From the NCBI RefSeq assembly GCF_000269865.1, contig NZ_AKKV01000022.1, forward strand, positions 97,876 to 161,875: DNA of 64,000 nt. Reading direction: 5' to 3'. The stretch's first letter is position 1. Every line of letters starts with the position of its first letter. Of the stretch, positions 7,748 through 17,877 are shown in pieces. The translations under genes and the position numbers were made by a program. Source of the DNA: Fictibacillus macauensis ZFHKF-1. GTDB lineage: Bacteria > Bacillota > Bacilli > Bacillales > Fictibacillaceae. The notes under the pieces are model-generated. The model was not told the origin of the DNA and did not search any database. It saw only the letters and a list, made by a program, of their open reading frames with translations.

Positions 7748-9403
7748 TTAAATGGCTTTTCGTCTTTTCTTTGCAAGGAGTGCGCCTAAGAACGTCACAA
7801 CGGCTGAGAAAAGTAAGCTAAGGAAGAAGGTACTCCATAGCGAGAAGCCTAATGACATTTCAGGTGATTCATCAGAAACTTTTAACATAGAGATCATACT
7901 GCCATCTAACGTAGCGGTAATGCGTGTAATTGAAGCGAAAATCGTCATGAGTACAGCATACGTTACACTATAAATCGCTAATGTGAGATAGAAATTGTGT
8001 TTCGATTGATAGAGCTTCCAACCGGCGTATAAAAATAAGCCAATTGGAATGAGAATGCCAGCGTACATAAAGATGTATAAGACCACATCACTGTTATTCG
8101 TACTAGCGAACCCAGAGTCACCGTTGAAATTGGTGATTCCTGTGAACAAAGAAAGCGAGCTTTCTTCTGATTTTTTCCCCATATGAAACGTTAGCGAAAA
8201 ACTAGATAAGTTTTCTAGATTCCAATAATAAAACGCACATTGAATAAGTAGAACGACCATGGAGAAAACCACTATGATAATAGAAGATCCATCCGTTGGG
8301 CCACCATCTGAACTAGAAGATGAATCTGAGAACACTCTTGATAGTACGACTAGCAAGATCGTCATCGGAATCATAATTAATGTTCCGCGAACCAATGTGG
8401 CACTTGCTTGGTGAATCGCAATACCAAATGGCATACGCGAAACAAGATGCTTCGTAATACGCGTTAAGCCGAAGCCAAGCAACATTCCGATAAAGCTAAG
8501 GAAAATCCCCATTACGAACGCATGAGAAAAGGCTGTCCAATGGGAGTAAAGCATCTCCACCTTCATGGTTACTTTACTAAATGAGAACGTTAACGAATAG
8601 CCTGTGAAGAAACTTGTAATGAACACGGTAATTCCATAAATCAAACCGATGACAACGGAAGCGGCAAAGCGCTGACCGAGCGTATCATTACGATTAAAGC
8701 GAGCGTAAAGATAGCCGCCAACGACTAATGCGAGGAATGGAATGAAAAGAAATAACAAAAGACCTGCATCCGCATAGATGTTAATATCAAACAATTTTGA
8801 GATTCCTGCTTTGCTCGTATCAATGCTATATGAATAGTTTAAACTCGTAAAATGCTCCGCCATAATCCAATCCGTTAATCCTAATAAACGTTCAGGAAGA
8901 TCTGATGTATCAACTGTATCACCGAACTGTTGGCTTAATTTTTCAATACTTTTTTTCGCATTCAGATCTGCAAATTTAGGATCCTGACTAAGATTATCAA
9001 GAACTTGTCCCATCACGCCATTTACAATAAACGAAAGCAGGAACATAATGACGATCGCTGAAGCTGCTGAAATCAAAATATACTTTAGCTTTTTCCAGCT
9101 CGTCACCGTTTCGAGTAGCGTACCAATGACCGGAAGCTTGCCAGAATGCTCACGCGGCGTGCGTTCGGTATGTTTAACAACACTTAATTTGCGATCTAAT
9201 ACAGGTTTATAAAGACTTGCTGCACACGAAGAGCAGTAATTCAAGTGTTGCTTATTCTCATGACCACACGATGGGCAGAATTTCGAATCGCTTGCGACAA
9301 ACGTCCCGAGTGAGTCTTTTGCGGTAGGCTGAAGTGCCGCACCATCGTGTCTACAATAGTTCATGCCGGGCTCGTTTTTCTGCCCGCAGCTATTACAATA
9401 CAC
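7748..9403 (-). CDS. Double zinc-ribbon polytopic membrane protein
   Basis: About 551 residues from GTG 9403. The in-frame GTG at 9412 overlaps the ribosome binding site AAGGAGGTG, so it is rejected. The N-terminus has two zinc ribbons, CNSCG...YCRHDG and CPSCG...YCSSC (residues 2-60). A linker follows, then about eight hydrophobic segments from residue 108 to the end. A serine-rich loop (SSSSSDGG) lies near 355. It follows the zinc-ribbon/coiled-coil gene by 13 bases and both have paired CxxC ribbons, so the two proteins probably work together. The family is unrecognised. A membrane sensor or scaffold is only a guess. Confidence 0.8.
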   Translation of the reverse strand: MYCNSCGQKNEPGMNYCRHDGAALQPTAKDSLGTFVASDSKFCPSCGHENKQHLNYCSSCAASLYKPVLDRKLSVVKHTERTPREHSGKLPVIGTLLETVTSWKKLKYILISAASAIVIMFLLSFIVNGVMGQVLDNLSQDPKFADLNAKKSIEKLSQQFGDTVDTSDLPERLLGLTDWIMAEHFTSLNYSYSIDTSKAGISKLFDINIYADAGLLLFLFIPFLALVVGGYLYARFNRNDTLGQRFAASVVIGLIYGITVFITSFFTGYSLTFSFSKVTMKVEMLYSHWTAFSHAFVMGIFLSFIGMLLGFGLTRITKHLVSRMPFGIAIHQASATLVRGTLIMIPMTILLVVLSRVFSDSSSSSDGGPTDGSSIIIVVFSMVVLLIQCAFYYWNLENLSSFSLTFHMGKKSEESSLSLFTGITNFNGDSGFASTNNSDVVLYIFMYAGILIPIGLFLYAGWKLYQSKHNFYLTLAIYSVTYAVLMTIFASITRITATLDGSMISMLKVSDESPEMSLGFSLWSTFFLSLLFSAVVTFLGALLAKKRRKAI

Positions 9404-9416
9404 AAAAAACACCTCC

Positions 9417-9908
9417 TTACACTTGGATTTTATGACCGCAGCATCCGCAATAAGCAGAGCCGGATGGAATCATTTCTGTACACGTTGGACATTGCAACGT
9501 AAAGGCTTGTTCTGTTGTTGCATCTGGAATCTGTACTTTTTGCCCACAGCTACCACAGAACTTATCAGTCGGTTGTAATGGTGCCCCACATTGACATTTG
9601 GACGTATCGGCAGGCTTTGCATTCATGGCTGCCAACGTTTGATTGACTTCATAGATGACACGATCGTGTGCTTGAATCCCTTCTACGTGTCCCGTCAGCG
9701 TTGGTAGCAGAATTTCGCCTTTACGCATCAAGTTATACACTTCTTCTCCAAGAGCAACGATGCTTTCCATCCGTTTCGCTGCCGCCTCACTACTTCTTTT
9801 ACGAAGCTGCCCCATTTCTTGAGCGGTTTGTAGCTTTTGCTTCCCTGTTTGAAGACTCCCTTGAATCTTCGTCAGACCGTCCCCAACTTTTGACTGTAAA
9901 TCTGACAT
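9417..9908 (-). CDS. Coiled-coil protein with C-terminal double zinc ribbon
   Basis: 163 residues from ATG 9908 (MSDLQ), which sits 9 bases after AAGGAG. The ATG at 9914 is too close to that site. Residues 1-90 are helical and charged, likely coiled coil. Residues 103-163 hold two ribbons, CQCG..FCGSCG and CPTC..YCGCCG. It is the first gene of a two-gene operon with the polytopic zinc-ribbon protein. The specific family is not recognised. Confidence 0.82.
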   Translation of the reverse strand: MSDLQSKVGDGLTKIQGSLQTGKQKLQTAQEMGQLRKRSSEAAAKRMESIVALGEEVYNLMRKGEILLPTLTGHVEGIQAHDRVIYEVNQTLAAMNAKPADTSKCQCGAPLQPTDKFCGSCGQKVQIPDATTEQAFTLQCPTCTEMIPSGSAYCGCCGHKIQV

Positions 9909-10078
9909 ACCCATTCACTCCTTTGTCATAGAAAAACGTCCAATATGGTACGATATTCCTATTATGTATAAAAACATTTAACGAATTAAGTATATCAATT
10001 TGCTCAGCAAAAAAATACCGAAATTTGTTATATTTTGCTGTGAAAGGAAGTAGTCCATTCGATGGATTTTTTTCTATT

Positions 10079-10112
10079 AAAAAAAAGCCACTGTAGTAAG
10101 AAAGTGGCTTTA
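10079..10112 (-). terminator. Rho-independent terminator
   Basis: On the minus strand, AAGCCACT and AGTGGCTT form the stem, followed by eight T. It overlaps the last codon of the phosphoesterase gene. Confidence 0.82.
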
Positions 10113-11210
10113 TGATATAAACGTAACGGTAATCACAAGCAGTTCAGAGCGACTTCCAATACGAATAGGCGGTCCCCAAAACCCGAAGCCTGAGGAGACG
10201 AAGGCATGCAGTTGTTGTTTTTGCTTATAGCCCCAATCTAGCTCGAACATTCTGCGCGTCACAAGCTGATTCGGTGCCATTTGCCCGCGATGCGTATGGC
10301 CTGATAAGGAAAGATCAATGCCATTTTTCATTGCCTCTTCTAACGCATGAGGCTGATGATCGAGTAAAATGAGCGGCTTACCATGATCTAAAGAGGATAC
10401 TAAAGCTTCGATCGACTGCCTTTTTTTATCCGTATAATCGTTGCGTCCAATAATATAGAAGGAATCATCGATGAGGCGGACTTCATCACGTAAAATAGGA
10501 ATGCCGATTTCTTCCATTAGTTGCGTATAGGCGTCTATTTCGCCACCATAATATTCATGGTTGCCTAGTATGCCATATACCCCAAGTGGCGCAGTGGCCT
10601 GGGCAAGTAACGTATGCATATCTTTACGGACAAAATGCTTCGTAGTGTCATCAATAATATCGCCAGGATATAAGATGAGATCAGGCTGTTCTCGTTGCAA
10701 AAGAGACACAAGGCGCCCGGCATGTGCGCGCCCCGACAATAAGCCGAAATGCATATCAGAGGCCACCGCCATCGTAAGCTTTGACTGCTTGCCACCTGAC
10801 TTCGGAATCCTAACATCATAACGGCGAACGACCGGCGAATAAGCGTTGCGCGTACCGACGATGAAAATAACAAGAAACGCAAGCAGCGCAGCGATGCCTG
10901 TCCAAAGAATGACCGCGTGTTTGTCATAGTAAAGGAGCGCGATGCCACCTATGATATTGGCAACCGGTAACACAAGTAAACTATATTCCAAAAACGCGAA
11001 CCAATAAGAACCTAGTATTTTTAAAAGCATCGGACCGTTACGCCCACCAAGTAAATAGGCATAGGCGAAGATTAAAAACACAACGCTATACAAAAAAGGT
11101 GATAGCGATGGCCACCATTGCGTACTCCAAATCCAGCCGTTATACCCGATGTAGAGAAGCAAGAGATTGTAAATAACAAGAATAAAGACAAAACGACTGT
11201 AACGTTTCAT
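10110..11210 (-). CDS. Membrane-bound metallophosphoesterase
   Basis: 366 residues. Four hydrophobic segments occupy residues 5-120. The calcineurin-like phosphoesterase domain follows, with all metal-binding blocks present: SDMHFG near 150, GDIIDD near 180, GNHEYYG near 215, DHQP near 280 and SGHTHRGQ near 300. This layout is that of the YaeI/YkuE/YpbG group of membrane phosphoesterases, which cleave phosphodiesters or lipid phosphates. GGAGGA lies 11 bases upstream of the ATG. It is monocistronic and divergent from the small 66-residue gene. Confidence 0.88.
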   Translation of the reverse strand: MKRYSRFVFILVIYNLLLLYIGYNGWIWSTQWWPSLSPFLYSVVFLIFAYAYLLGGRNGPMLLKILGSYWFAFLEYSLLVLPVANIIGGIALLYYDKHAVILWTGIAALLAFLVIFIVGTRNAYSPVVRRYDVRIPKSGGKQSKLTMAVASDMHFGLLSGRAHAGRLVSLLQREQPDLILYPGDIIDDTTKHFVRKDMHTLLAQATAPLGVYGILGNHEYYGGEIDAYTQLMEEIGIPILRDEVRLIDDSFYIIGRNDYTDKKRQSIEALVSSLDHGKPLILLDHQPHALEEAMKNGIDLSLSGHTHRGQMAPNQLVTRRMFELDWGYKQKQQLHAFVSSGFGFWGPPIRIGSRSELLVITVTFIS

Positions 11211-11373
11211 GCGCTAAGAAATTCCTCCATCCGTTAGTATCAGTGCTACTTCTACTATACCCTTTCTGCATGACTTTCGTCGTTCTTTTGTCTGTAATTT
11301 TTCTTAGTGTAAAAGAAGGACATTGTTTCCATCTGCCGAACTTTAATTGGTATACGTGTAGTGGAGGTGGAGA

Positions 11374-11574
11374 GTGCTGAATAAAGATACGTTTGAACTG
11401 TATTTGGTGGAGGCCGCCACCGAACAAAAGCGACAGCGTGCCGTTTACACGGTGTCGACCGTTCAGGAGGCTTACGAGCGTTTTATGGGGGAAATGAAAG
11501 CAAGTCCCGATCAACAAAAGCTAAAAAGCTTAACGATTAAAAGTGGCACCGTTTCATTTGATATTTTTAAATAA
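11374..11574 (+). CDS. Small hypothetical protein
   Basis: 66 residues, starting at GTG 11374, which has a strong GGAGGTGG six bases ahead. It is soluble, with an alternating beta/alpha/beta composition and no cysteines or membrane segment. An extended TATAC element lies near 11351. A terminator follows at once, so it is monocistronic. No family is recognised. The strong ribosome binding site and flanking promoter and terminator support it being real. Confidence 0.65.
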   Translation: MLNKDTFELYLVEAATEQKRQRAVYTVSTVQEAYERFMGEMKASPDQQKLKSLTIKSGTVSFDIFK

Positions 11575-11582
11575 GAAGGAGA

Positions 11583-11618
11583 AGAGTTGCTGGGAGTGCC
11601 CCGGTAGCTCTTTTTTTT
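11583..11618 (+). terminator. Rho-independent terminator
   Basis: GAGTTGCTGGG pairs, with G-U pairs, with CCCGGTAGCTC, followed by eight T. Confidence 0.65.
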
Positions 11619-11680
11619 GTTAATAGGGGGGAGCTGGAACTAAAAAGATCACTAGTTTCCTAGGAAGCGCAAGCGACAAT

Positions 11681-11723
11681 AGAAATAGCGATTGCTCTTA
11701 CCCATAAAGCAATCGCTATTTCT
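11681..11723 (-). terminator. Long perfect hairpin, probable terminator
   Basis: The 16-base stem AGAAATAGCGATTGCT/AGCAATCGCTATTTCT begins right after the transpeptidase-like stop. It lacks a clear T run on the minus strand. Confidence 0.6.
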
Positions 11724-12365
11724 CTAAAACTGCCATTCTTTTCGTAAGTAATGCTTCGTTCCTAGCAAGAAAGCGGGGTTCTTCTCAGGATCAAGCCACT
11801 GCAACACCTTCTTCGCATCGCGCTCACAAACGGCAATGCAACCAGCCGTCGGATCGTGTGGACCAGACCAGACGTGAAAAAAGATGGCACTGCCTGCTCC
11901 TTGAACGACAGGTGCAACATTGTAATGAATAACCGCGCCATACGTATACTGCGGCTCTAAATACAGCTTTTCGAAGGAGCGCCAGCGTGTATTTGGATTT
12001 CCTTCGAACGTGACCCATGTATTGTAATCAGGAGACGTGACATCATCGATCCAATAGTCATGAAGCGTTGTTTGCCGATAAGGAAGCTTTATGTCTTCGG
12101 GTGCTTCCTCTGTTCCGAACGTCTCGGTCACTGCATAGAAGCCAGCAGGTGTTTTGCCATCTCCCTCTTCCTTACACGTCGTAATACCATTTTTCCCAAT
12201 CACACCGCGCATCGTATCCTCGCGTTTCCATTTTCCCTTTTCATAAGCGTAAAGAAAGAGCACAGCACCAATGGAAGAGGCGAGAGGTGTTTGCACAATA
12301 ACGAGCTGCTCACAGCCTTTTTGTTGATACGCGTCGTGAAGGAGCCGATTATGAAAGCCGTTCAT
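11724..12365 (-). CDS. L,D-transpeptidase (YkuD)-like protein
   Basis: 213 residues. The middle reads GKTPAGFYAVTETFG (residues 69-83), the entry strand of YkuD domains. The catalytic block FFHVWSGPHDPTAGCIAVC (near 162-180) places His and the nucleophile Cys in the usual order, with TAGC replacing the common SHGC. There is no signal peptide or LysM domain, which is unusual for an enzyme that crosslinks peptidoglycan. It may act on cytoplasmic precursors, or the family activity may be changed. GGGAG precedes the ATG. A strong hairpin follows the stop. Confidence 0.78.
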   Translation of the reverse strand: MNGFHNRLLHDAYQQKGCEQLVIVQTPLASSIGAVLFLYAYEKGKWKREDTMRGVIGKNGITTCKEEGDGKTPAGFYAVTETFGTEEAPEDIKLPYRQTTLHDYWIDDVTSPDYNTWVTFEGNPNTRWRSFEKLYLEPQYTYGAVIHYNVAPVVQGAGSAIFFHVWSGPHDPTAGCIAVCERDAKKVLQWLDPEKNPAFLLGTKHYLRKEWQF

Positions 12366-12503
12366 TTCAGAAAACTCCCTTTTTTTTTAGTAGCAATCTT
12401 CTTATAGAAAGCGTATGAGCAAAGTACAAACTTATGAGGTGATAAATGGAAAACCTTCACATTTTTTTCGTTTTTCCGATAAATGAGGTGGGGGGATTAT
12501 GTA

Positions 12504-14243
12504 ATGAAATCATTAGTAGGTAGAGTTTTGCTGTACATAACAGGTACGCTGCTCATATTAGCGGCAGTTGGGATTGGATTTCAATATTATGCTGTGAAAA
12601 AAGCGAGCCTGGAAACAATGCAGGAAGTGAATAGCGGGCATGCCCGGCGCATCGCAACGACACTTAGTACGGAGGAGTACAAACAATTTATACAAACACC
12701 GAGTGAAACGCCTTATTATTGGCGAATTCGCAAGCAACTAGATCACATTCGTCAAGAAATTGGCGCGCTTTATGTGTATACGGTTCAAGTTAATGAACAA
12801 CATGTAGCCAAAATTATGATTGATGGTTTACCGAAGTCATCTTCCATCGCCTCACATATTGGTGATGCACCGACCACATTAAATGACAATACATATTTAG
12901 CGGCCGGGGCAAAAAAAGGGGAAACGCCAAGCTCTGGCATTCTAAGCGATGAGAAATACGGTGACTATGTTACGACCGTAGCGCCCATTAAAGGAGCAGA
13001 TGGCAAAGTAATTGGCATGGTCGGCGTGGATTTACCAGCAAAAGACGTACGAAAAACGATGGAGACGGTCACGATGTCAACCATTCCACTAGCGATCATC
13101 ATCATCATCGGAACGATGTTTGTTTGTGTACTAAGTCTGCTTCTTTATTTACGATTTCGGATGAAACCGCTAAAGCAAATGACAACGATTGCACATGAAG
13201 TGAAAAAAGGACATATTAGGCAGGCAGAAGCGCAATTACAAACGTTAAATGTGACATCTAAGGATGAAATTGGTCAGCTGTATCAAGCATTTAAGGCAAT
13301 GGTTACGACCCTCGGTAACATGGTGCATTCCATTGCAACAACGTCCGATATGTTAAATCAAACGGCCGCTACCCTTTCAACTACGATGGAAGCGACCGCT
13401 ACGCGCGCCACCCACTTATTAACCGGCATTAACGAACTTGCAACAGGCTCCGATCACCAACTTTTATCAGCCGAGCAAAGCACGGCAGCGATGACAGAGA
13501 ATGCGAAAGCCATTATGTATGTAGCAGATACAGCTGGACAAGTAGCAACTTATGCAACAAAAACGACAGAACGAGCCACACAAGGAACGACTAGTATCGA
13601 AAAAACGACAGCTCAGCTTCGTGCCATTACATCAGCCGTGCAAACATCCGAGCAATGCATGAGCGTCTTAAATGAACATGCACCACGCATTCATACGATT
13701 TTGCAAATGATTACGAATCTCTCAGAGCAAACGCATGTCTTATCGCTCAATGCGACGATCGAAGCGGCGCGCGCAGGAGAGCATGGACGCGGTTTTGCCG
13801 TTGTCGCTAGCGAAGTACAACAACTTGCTGAGCAATCCAAATCATTTGTTGCCGAAATAAGCACCTTAATCACAACGATGCAACAAGAAACGATTGCCGC
13901 CAGCGAAGCAATGGCAACCGTTTCTACAGAAGTCACCCAAGGCATGAGCGATATGCAGCAAAGTGCGACGCACTTCGTAGCCATTACAGAAGAAATGGCC
14001 AACGTATCCTCTCAAGTCCAAGAACTTTCCGCTACGAGTCAACAACTATCTGCTGGCGCTGAAGAAGTAACCGCCATCGTCGCCGAGCTCACAGAAGTTG
14101 CTAAGCGCGCAGCCCATCATACGAGTGCCATGTCAGACGACACCACCGAACAATTTACCGCTATGAAAGCTATCGGCGAAACGGTTCGACACTTAGAGAA
14201 GACAGCCTATGCGTTAGAAGCAGAGGTAGGTAGGTTTACATAG
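12504..14243 (+). CDS. Methyl-accepting chemotaxis protein (Cache-type sensor)
   Basis: 579 residues from ATG 12504, seven codons inside the longest frame, because GAGGTGGGGGG precedes it. TM1 spans about 8-30. Residues 31-190 are an extracellular sensor whose end ([26 protein letters not shown]) is typical of single Cache domains. TM2 spans about 192-215, followed by HAMP and a signalling helix pair. The hairpin tip is [25 protein letters not shown]. It signals to CheA/CheW. The ligand is unknown. No CheR-binding pentapeptide is visible at the C-terminus. A weak SigD-like TCCGATAA at 12475 is too close to the start to count. Confidence 0.92.
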   Translation: MKSLVGRVLLYITGTLLILAAVGIGFQYYAVKKASLETMQEVNSGHARRIATTLSTEEYKQFIQTPSETPYYWRIRKQLDHIRQEIGALYVYTVQVNEQHVAKIMIDGLPKSSSIASHIGDAPTTLNDNTYLAAGAKKGETPSSGILSDEKYGDYVTTVAPIKGADGKVIGMVGVDLPAKDVRKTMETVTMSTIPLAIIIIIGTMFVCVLSLLLYLRFRMKPLKQMTTIAHEVKKGHIRQAEAQLQTLNVTSKDEIGQLYQAFKAMVTTLGNMVHSIATTSDMLNQTAATLSTTMEATATRATHLLTGINELATGSDHQLLSAEQSTAAMTENAKAIMYVADTAGQVATYATKTTERATQGTTSIEKTTAQLRAITSAVQTSEQCMSVLNEHAPRIHTILQMITNLSEQTHVLSLNATIEAARAGEHGRGFAVVASEVQQLAEQSKSFVAEISTLITTMQQETIAASEAMATVSTEVTQGMSDMQQSATHFVAITEEMANVSSQVQELSATSQQLSAGAEEVTAIVAELTEVAKRAAHHTSAMSDDTTEQFTAMKAIGETVRHLEKTAYALEAEVGRFT

Positions 14244-14708
14244 AAAGAAATAAATTGTGAGTCTTTTAGATTAGTTAAATTCCTTTTATTTCAAGAAAAT
14301 GTTGTCTTTTTATGGTTCTATTTTAAAAAAATATTAAAAAAATATAAACGAGCTATTAATAAATGGAAAAAGCAACCGATATATAGGAAGAAGGTTGAAA
14401 AAAGATAGGACTTTGAAACTATTTAAAACTAGCTTTTACTAACATTATTGTTATTTTTACCTATTATTTGAAAAATAATGTGAAAAAAAGACTGGATTTT
14501 TTAAGAATATTGTCCTATCATATGAAATGTATTACAGAGTTGCCTAATTTTTGGTGATATATGAATATAAAGTCTTAGTAATTTACGACTAATTGACTCT
14601 GTACAGAATCGCTCATCGGGATACGGGATTTTAATACATAGTGTGTATGTCCATGTCAGACCGCTGTTCGATTTAAACTTTTTTACAATAGAGGAAGGGG
14701 ATTTACAA
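14244..14708 (+). other. Long AT-rich intergenic region before the S-layer gene
   Basis: 465 bases without a supported gene. It contains a SigD-like site at 14356-14382 about 330 bases upstream of the S-layer start, and a TTGACT at 14594 that could be a -35 without a convincing -10. I see no clear terminator after the chemoreceptor. A long leader or a small RNA is possible. Confidence 0.5.
14356..14382 (+). promoter_or_regulatory. SigD-like promoter
   Basis: The -10 ACCGATAT matches the SigD consensus GCCGATAT in 7 of 8 positions. The -35 is TTAA with 15 bases or TAAT with 14 bases. No open frame with a ribosome binding site follows before 14709. Confidence 0.5.
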
Positions 14709-17573
14709 ATGGATAAGAAAAAAGCATTGAAAATTGTCGCAGCATCTACGGTAGCTGCAAGCGCATTCGTTTCTGCAGCACCTGCATCTCAAGCGGCGGC
14801 TGTAACAACTACTTCAGCATCAAAGGCAGTAAAAGTAGCTGAGGGCGAGGCAATCAAACTTCAAAACTTATATAATGCAAAAAAATTAACAACAAAGAAA
14901 ATTAGCGTAAAAGCAGCGACTGCAGCAGCAGACAAAGCGATGAAAGAAGTTAAGAAACTAGCTAAAGGCAAAGTGAAAACAGGCCTTGAAACACGCTTAA
15001 AATCAGTAGCTTCTATGATCGGTTATGCTGAGCGTTTCAACATGGCACTTGATCATGCGGCAACACTAAGCACAGCAACGAAAAAAGCACAAGACGATAT
15101 GAAAAAATTCGATCTTGTAACAGCTAAAAAAGATGCAGCAGCACTTGCTACATCACTAAAAGCATTTGAAAAATTCGTTGTAAAAGGAAGCATCTACGGC
15201 GAAGGCACACGTGCTCAAATGACAGCAATGTTCGCAACACCTGCTAAAAAAGCAGCAAAAGACCTTGCTGACATGATCAAAAAAGAAGAAGACAAAGCAG
15301 AAGCAAGTGACGTTCAAAAAGCAACAACTGCTGTAGAAGCACTTGAAAAAGCAGTGAAAGAACTAAAAGACGACGCTTCAGTAGCAACAGCTGAAAAGCT
15401 AGCAACAGACGCGAAAGAAGCTTTAAAAGCAGTTGATACGAAAAAAGCAAAAGAAGAGCTTACTACACGTATCGCAACAGCAGAAAAAGCAGTAGCTGAC
15501 TTCAAAAAAGCATCTGAAGAAGTTATGAAACTTGAAAAAGCAGTCAAAGAACTTAAAGACGAAGCAACTGTAAAAGCAGCGGAAGAACTAGTAGTAGCTG
15601 TTAAAAAAGTAGTCGAAGCTGTAAAATCAGAAGACGCTAAAAAAGTGCTTATGGAGCGTGTAGCTAAAGCTGAGAAGATGATTGCTGATAAAAAAGAAGA
15701 GTTGTCTGCACCTAAGGTTGAGAAAGTAAGCGCAGTCAATGGGAAGACTATTACTGTAACATTTAGCAAGGCACTTGATGCAAAAACGCTAAAAAATGAA
15801 ACTGGTGATGTTATCACACTTGTTCCAAATAGTGATGCAGCAAGTCCAGGCACAGTATCTCAAGAATTAAGTGCAGATGGAAAAACTCTAACGTTTAAAG
15901 CGAAGAATCATTTCAAAGGGGACTACACTGTAAAAGTACCATTTGAAATGGTAAAGGCTATGAGTGGACAGTATGTCAATCCAGTAAATCAAAAGGTATC
16001 TGTTAATGATACAGCAGCTCCGGAACTAAAATCAGTTAAAGCAACAGTAAAATCTGTATCTGATAAAGTTAAAACGATTACATTAACTTTTGATGAAGAT
16101 GTGAAGTCAATTGATACGGTGAAAATCGGGAATGACAACTATTCTCCTTCAATTGATGGAAATACAGCTACAATTACAGTTGGTGATCTCGATGCAAGTA
16201 AAAAATATGATGTAACAGTTGTGAACGCAGCTGATGAAACAGGTAATATGAAGGACATCCAAACAGCTTCATTAATGATTGCTGTAGATAATGTTGCGCC
16301 ATCTATTACGAATGTAGAACCAGTTGGGGAAAATAAATTTAAAGTAACTGTAGATAAAGCATTAAAGACTCCACTCACTTTGTCTGCTAAAGTTGGAACA
16401 TTTACTGCAAATATTGTTAGCGATGTAACAAATACTGAAAACCCTAAAGAGTATATTGTTACATTAAATAGCAGTTATCTTTATAAAAATGGTAACACGG
16501 AGACTGTAAACCTGACAGTAGCAAAAGATGCATTAGAAGATGCCATTGGAAATAAGAATGCTACTGATATTACTAAAACAGTTACTCTTAATAAAGATGT
16601 AACAGCTCCAACCGTAAATAAAGTTGAAACAGTAGCTAGAGATGGTGAAGTAAAATCATTTGTAGTAACGTTCAACGAAGAGGTTACTACAGTAACTACA
16701 GATAAGGTGTATGTAGTAGATTCTAAGGGTGAAATTTTATCACTGTCTAAAGTTGCGTCTAATGTTGAATTGAATTCTACAGATAAAAAGAAAGTGGTCT
16801 TTACTCTTGCTTCAGGATTAGCATCTGATAAGTATAGTTTTGATCTAGCTGAAGGATTTGTAACCGATACATCTCTTTCTAAGAACAAGAGTGCTAAGTA
16901 TTCATTTATGGTTGATGTAACTAAGCCTGGTAAACCAGTTGATACGACATTTACAATTAAGGACGCAAAAGCAACTAATAATGTTATTACTGTGGATTTC
17001 GATGCTAAAGTAAAAGCTACTGGTACAGGTTCGGCCCTAAATCCTGCTTCTTATTTAGTGAATGGAGTGGCTCTGCCATCTGATTCTGAAATTAAATTTG
17101 TCAAAAATGAAGGTGTTACAGATCAAAAGAAGGTCGAAATTCATCTTCCTAAAGGATTTGTAAAAAATAGTGATGCTAAAGCTGTTTTCCGTGTAACAGG
17201 AGTGCAAACTTTGGATAACAAAGTAAGTAATCCATTTACAAGTCTGGTTGATATTATTGATAATACTGCTCCAGAAGCTAAATCTTTTGTAGCAACAGAT
17301 CTAACGGAGCTTACCATTACTTACTCAGAGGCAATTAAGCTAAAAGAAAAAGCTGAGGGTAAAGGCAATGGTATTGAGGATGAGTTACAACTTTTTGATA
17401 GTAAAGGAGCTAAAGTAGACTTTGTGAATCCTAAAGTTGAAGGTAATAAGTTAATCCTTAAAGTCTCTGATGCTTCAATGGTTGCTAAATTAAAGACAAC
17501 GACTCCTACAGTTTCTGATATCTTAGATGTTGCCGGTAATGATCAAGCAGTCGGTATTGTATTAAGTAAATAA
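14709..17573 (+). CDS. SbsC-like S-layer protein
   Basis: 954 residues from ATG 14709, preceded by GAGGAAGGGGA. Residues 1-29 are a signal peptide (MDKKKALKIVAAS...ASQA) very like those of Geobacillus SbsC-type S-layer proteins. Residues about 30-340 are Lys/Ala-rich helices with a repeated module of about 75 residues starting LEKAVKELKD(D/E)A at roughly 208 and 275. In SbsC this helical N-terminus binds the cell-wall polymer. Residues 340-954 are a chain of Ig-like SbsA_Ig domains (motifs like TITVTFSKAL and TITLTFDEDV). No SLH domains are seen. Codon use changes near 15700 (see findings). The protein is probably very abundant. Confidence 0.85.
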   Translation: MDKKKALKIVAASTVAASAFVSAAPASQAAAVTTTSASKAVKVAEGEAIKLQNLYNAKKLTTKKISVKAATAAADKAMKEVKKLAKGKVKTGLETRLKSVASMIGYAERFNMALDHAATLSTATKKAQDDMKKFDLVTAKKDAAALATSLKAFEKFVVKGSIYGEGTRAQMTAMFATPAKKAAKDLADMIKKEEDKAEASDVQKATTAVEALEKAVKELKDDASVATAEKLATDAKEALKAVDTKKAKEELTTRIATAEKAVADFKKASEEVMKLEKAVKELKDEATVKAAEELVVAVKKVVEAVKSEDAKKVLMERVAKAEKMIADKKEELSAPKVEKVSAVNGKTITVTFSKALDAKTLKNETGDVITLVPNSDAASPGTVSQELSADGKTLTFKAKNHFKGDYTVKVPFEMVKAMSGQYVNPVNQKVSVNDTAAPELKSVKATVKSVSDKVKTITLTFDEDVKSIDTVKIGNDNYSPSIDGNTATITVGDLDASKKYDVTVVNAADETGNMKDIQTASLMIAVDNVAPSITNVEPVGENKFKVTVDKALKTPLTLSAKVGTFTANIVSDVTNTENPKEYIVTLNSSYLYKNGNTETVNLTVAKDALEDAIGNKNATDITKTVTLNKDVTAPTVNKVETVARDGEVKSFVVTFNEEVTTVTTDKVYVVDSKGEILSLSKVASNVELNSTDKKKVVFTLASGLASDKYSFDLAEGFVTDTSLSKNKSAKYSFMVDVTKPGKPVDTTFTIKDAKATNNVITVDFDAKVKATGTGSALNPASYLVNGVALPSDSEIKFVKNEGVTDQKKVEIHLPKGFVKNSDAKAVFRVTGVQTLDNKVSNPFTSLVDIIDNTAPEAKSFVATDLTELTITYSEAIKLKEKAEGKGNGIEDELQLFDSKGAKVDFVNPKVEGNKLILKVSDASMVAKLKTTTPTVSDILDVAGNDQAVGIVLSK

Positions 17574-17592
17574 TTTAATTCTATTAGTAAGT

Positions 17593-17627
17593 AGATGGCT
17601 TCGGAACGTAACCGAAGTCATCTTTTT
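17593..17627 (+). terminator. Rho-independent terminator
   Basis: GATGGCTTCGG pairs with CCGAAGTCATC, followed by TTTTT, just after the S-layer gene. Confidence 0.85.
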
Positions 17628-17877
17628 AATGTATTAAATATCCCTAGATATACCTTGTTTCTAAAAAGCTTCAAGCATGGTGCAAAACCTTGAAGGACAT
17701 GAACAACTTTGCACACACGACATGAAAGTGAATTACTACATTGTACTCGTATTAGTACATATAAAACAAATTATATATGAGTATATAGAAAGAGGAGCGG
17801 TTAAATGGATCTAAATCCATTTTAGTATAGAAAGAACACATAAGAGAAAGTAGCTTCTAAAATTTTTCGCAGGATTA

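Noticed and set aside
12456..12482. SigD-like TCCGATAA before the first chemoreceptor.
   Set aside because: The -35 is TTCA, and the -10 would put the start of transcription inside the ribosome binding site.
17722..17814. 30-residue frame (MKVNYYIVLVLV...) after the S-layer gene.
   Set aside because: No ribosome binding site and no composition beyond chance. Only a short ATGGAT/ATCCAT hairpin follows.
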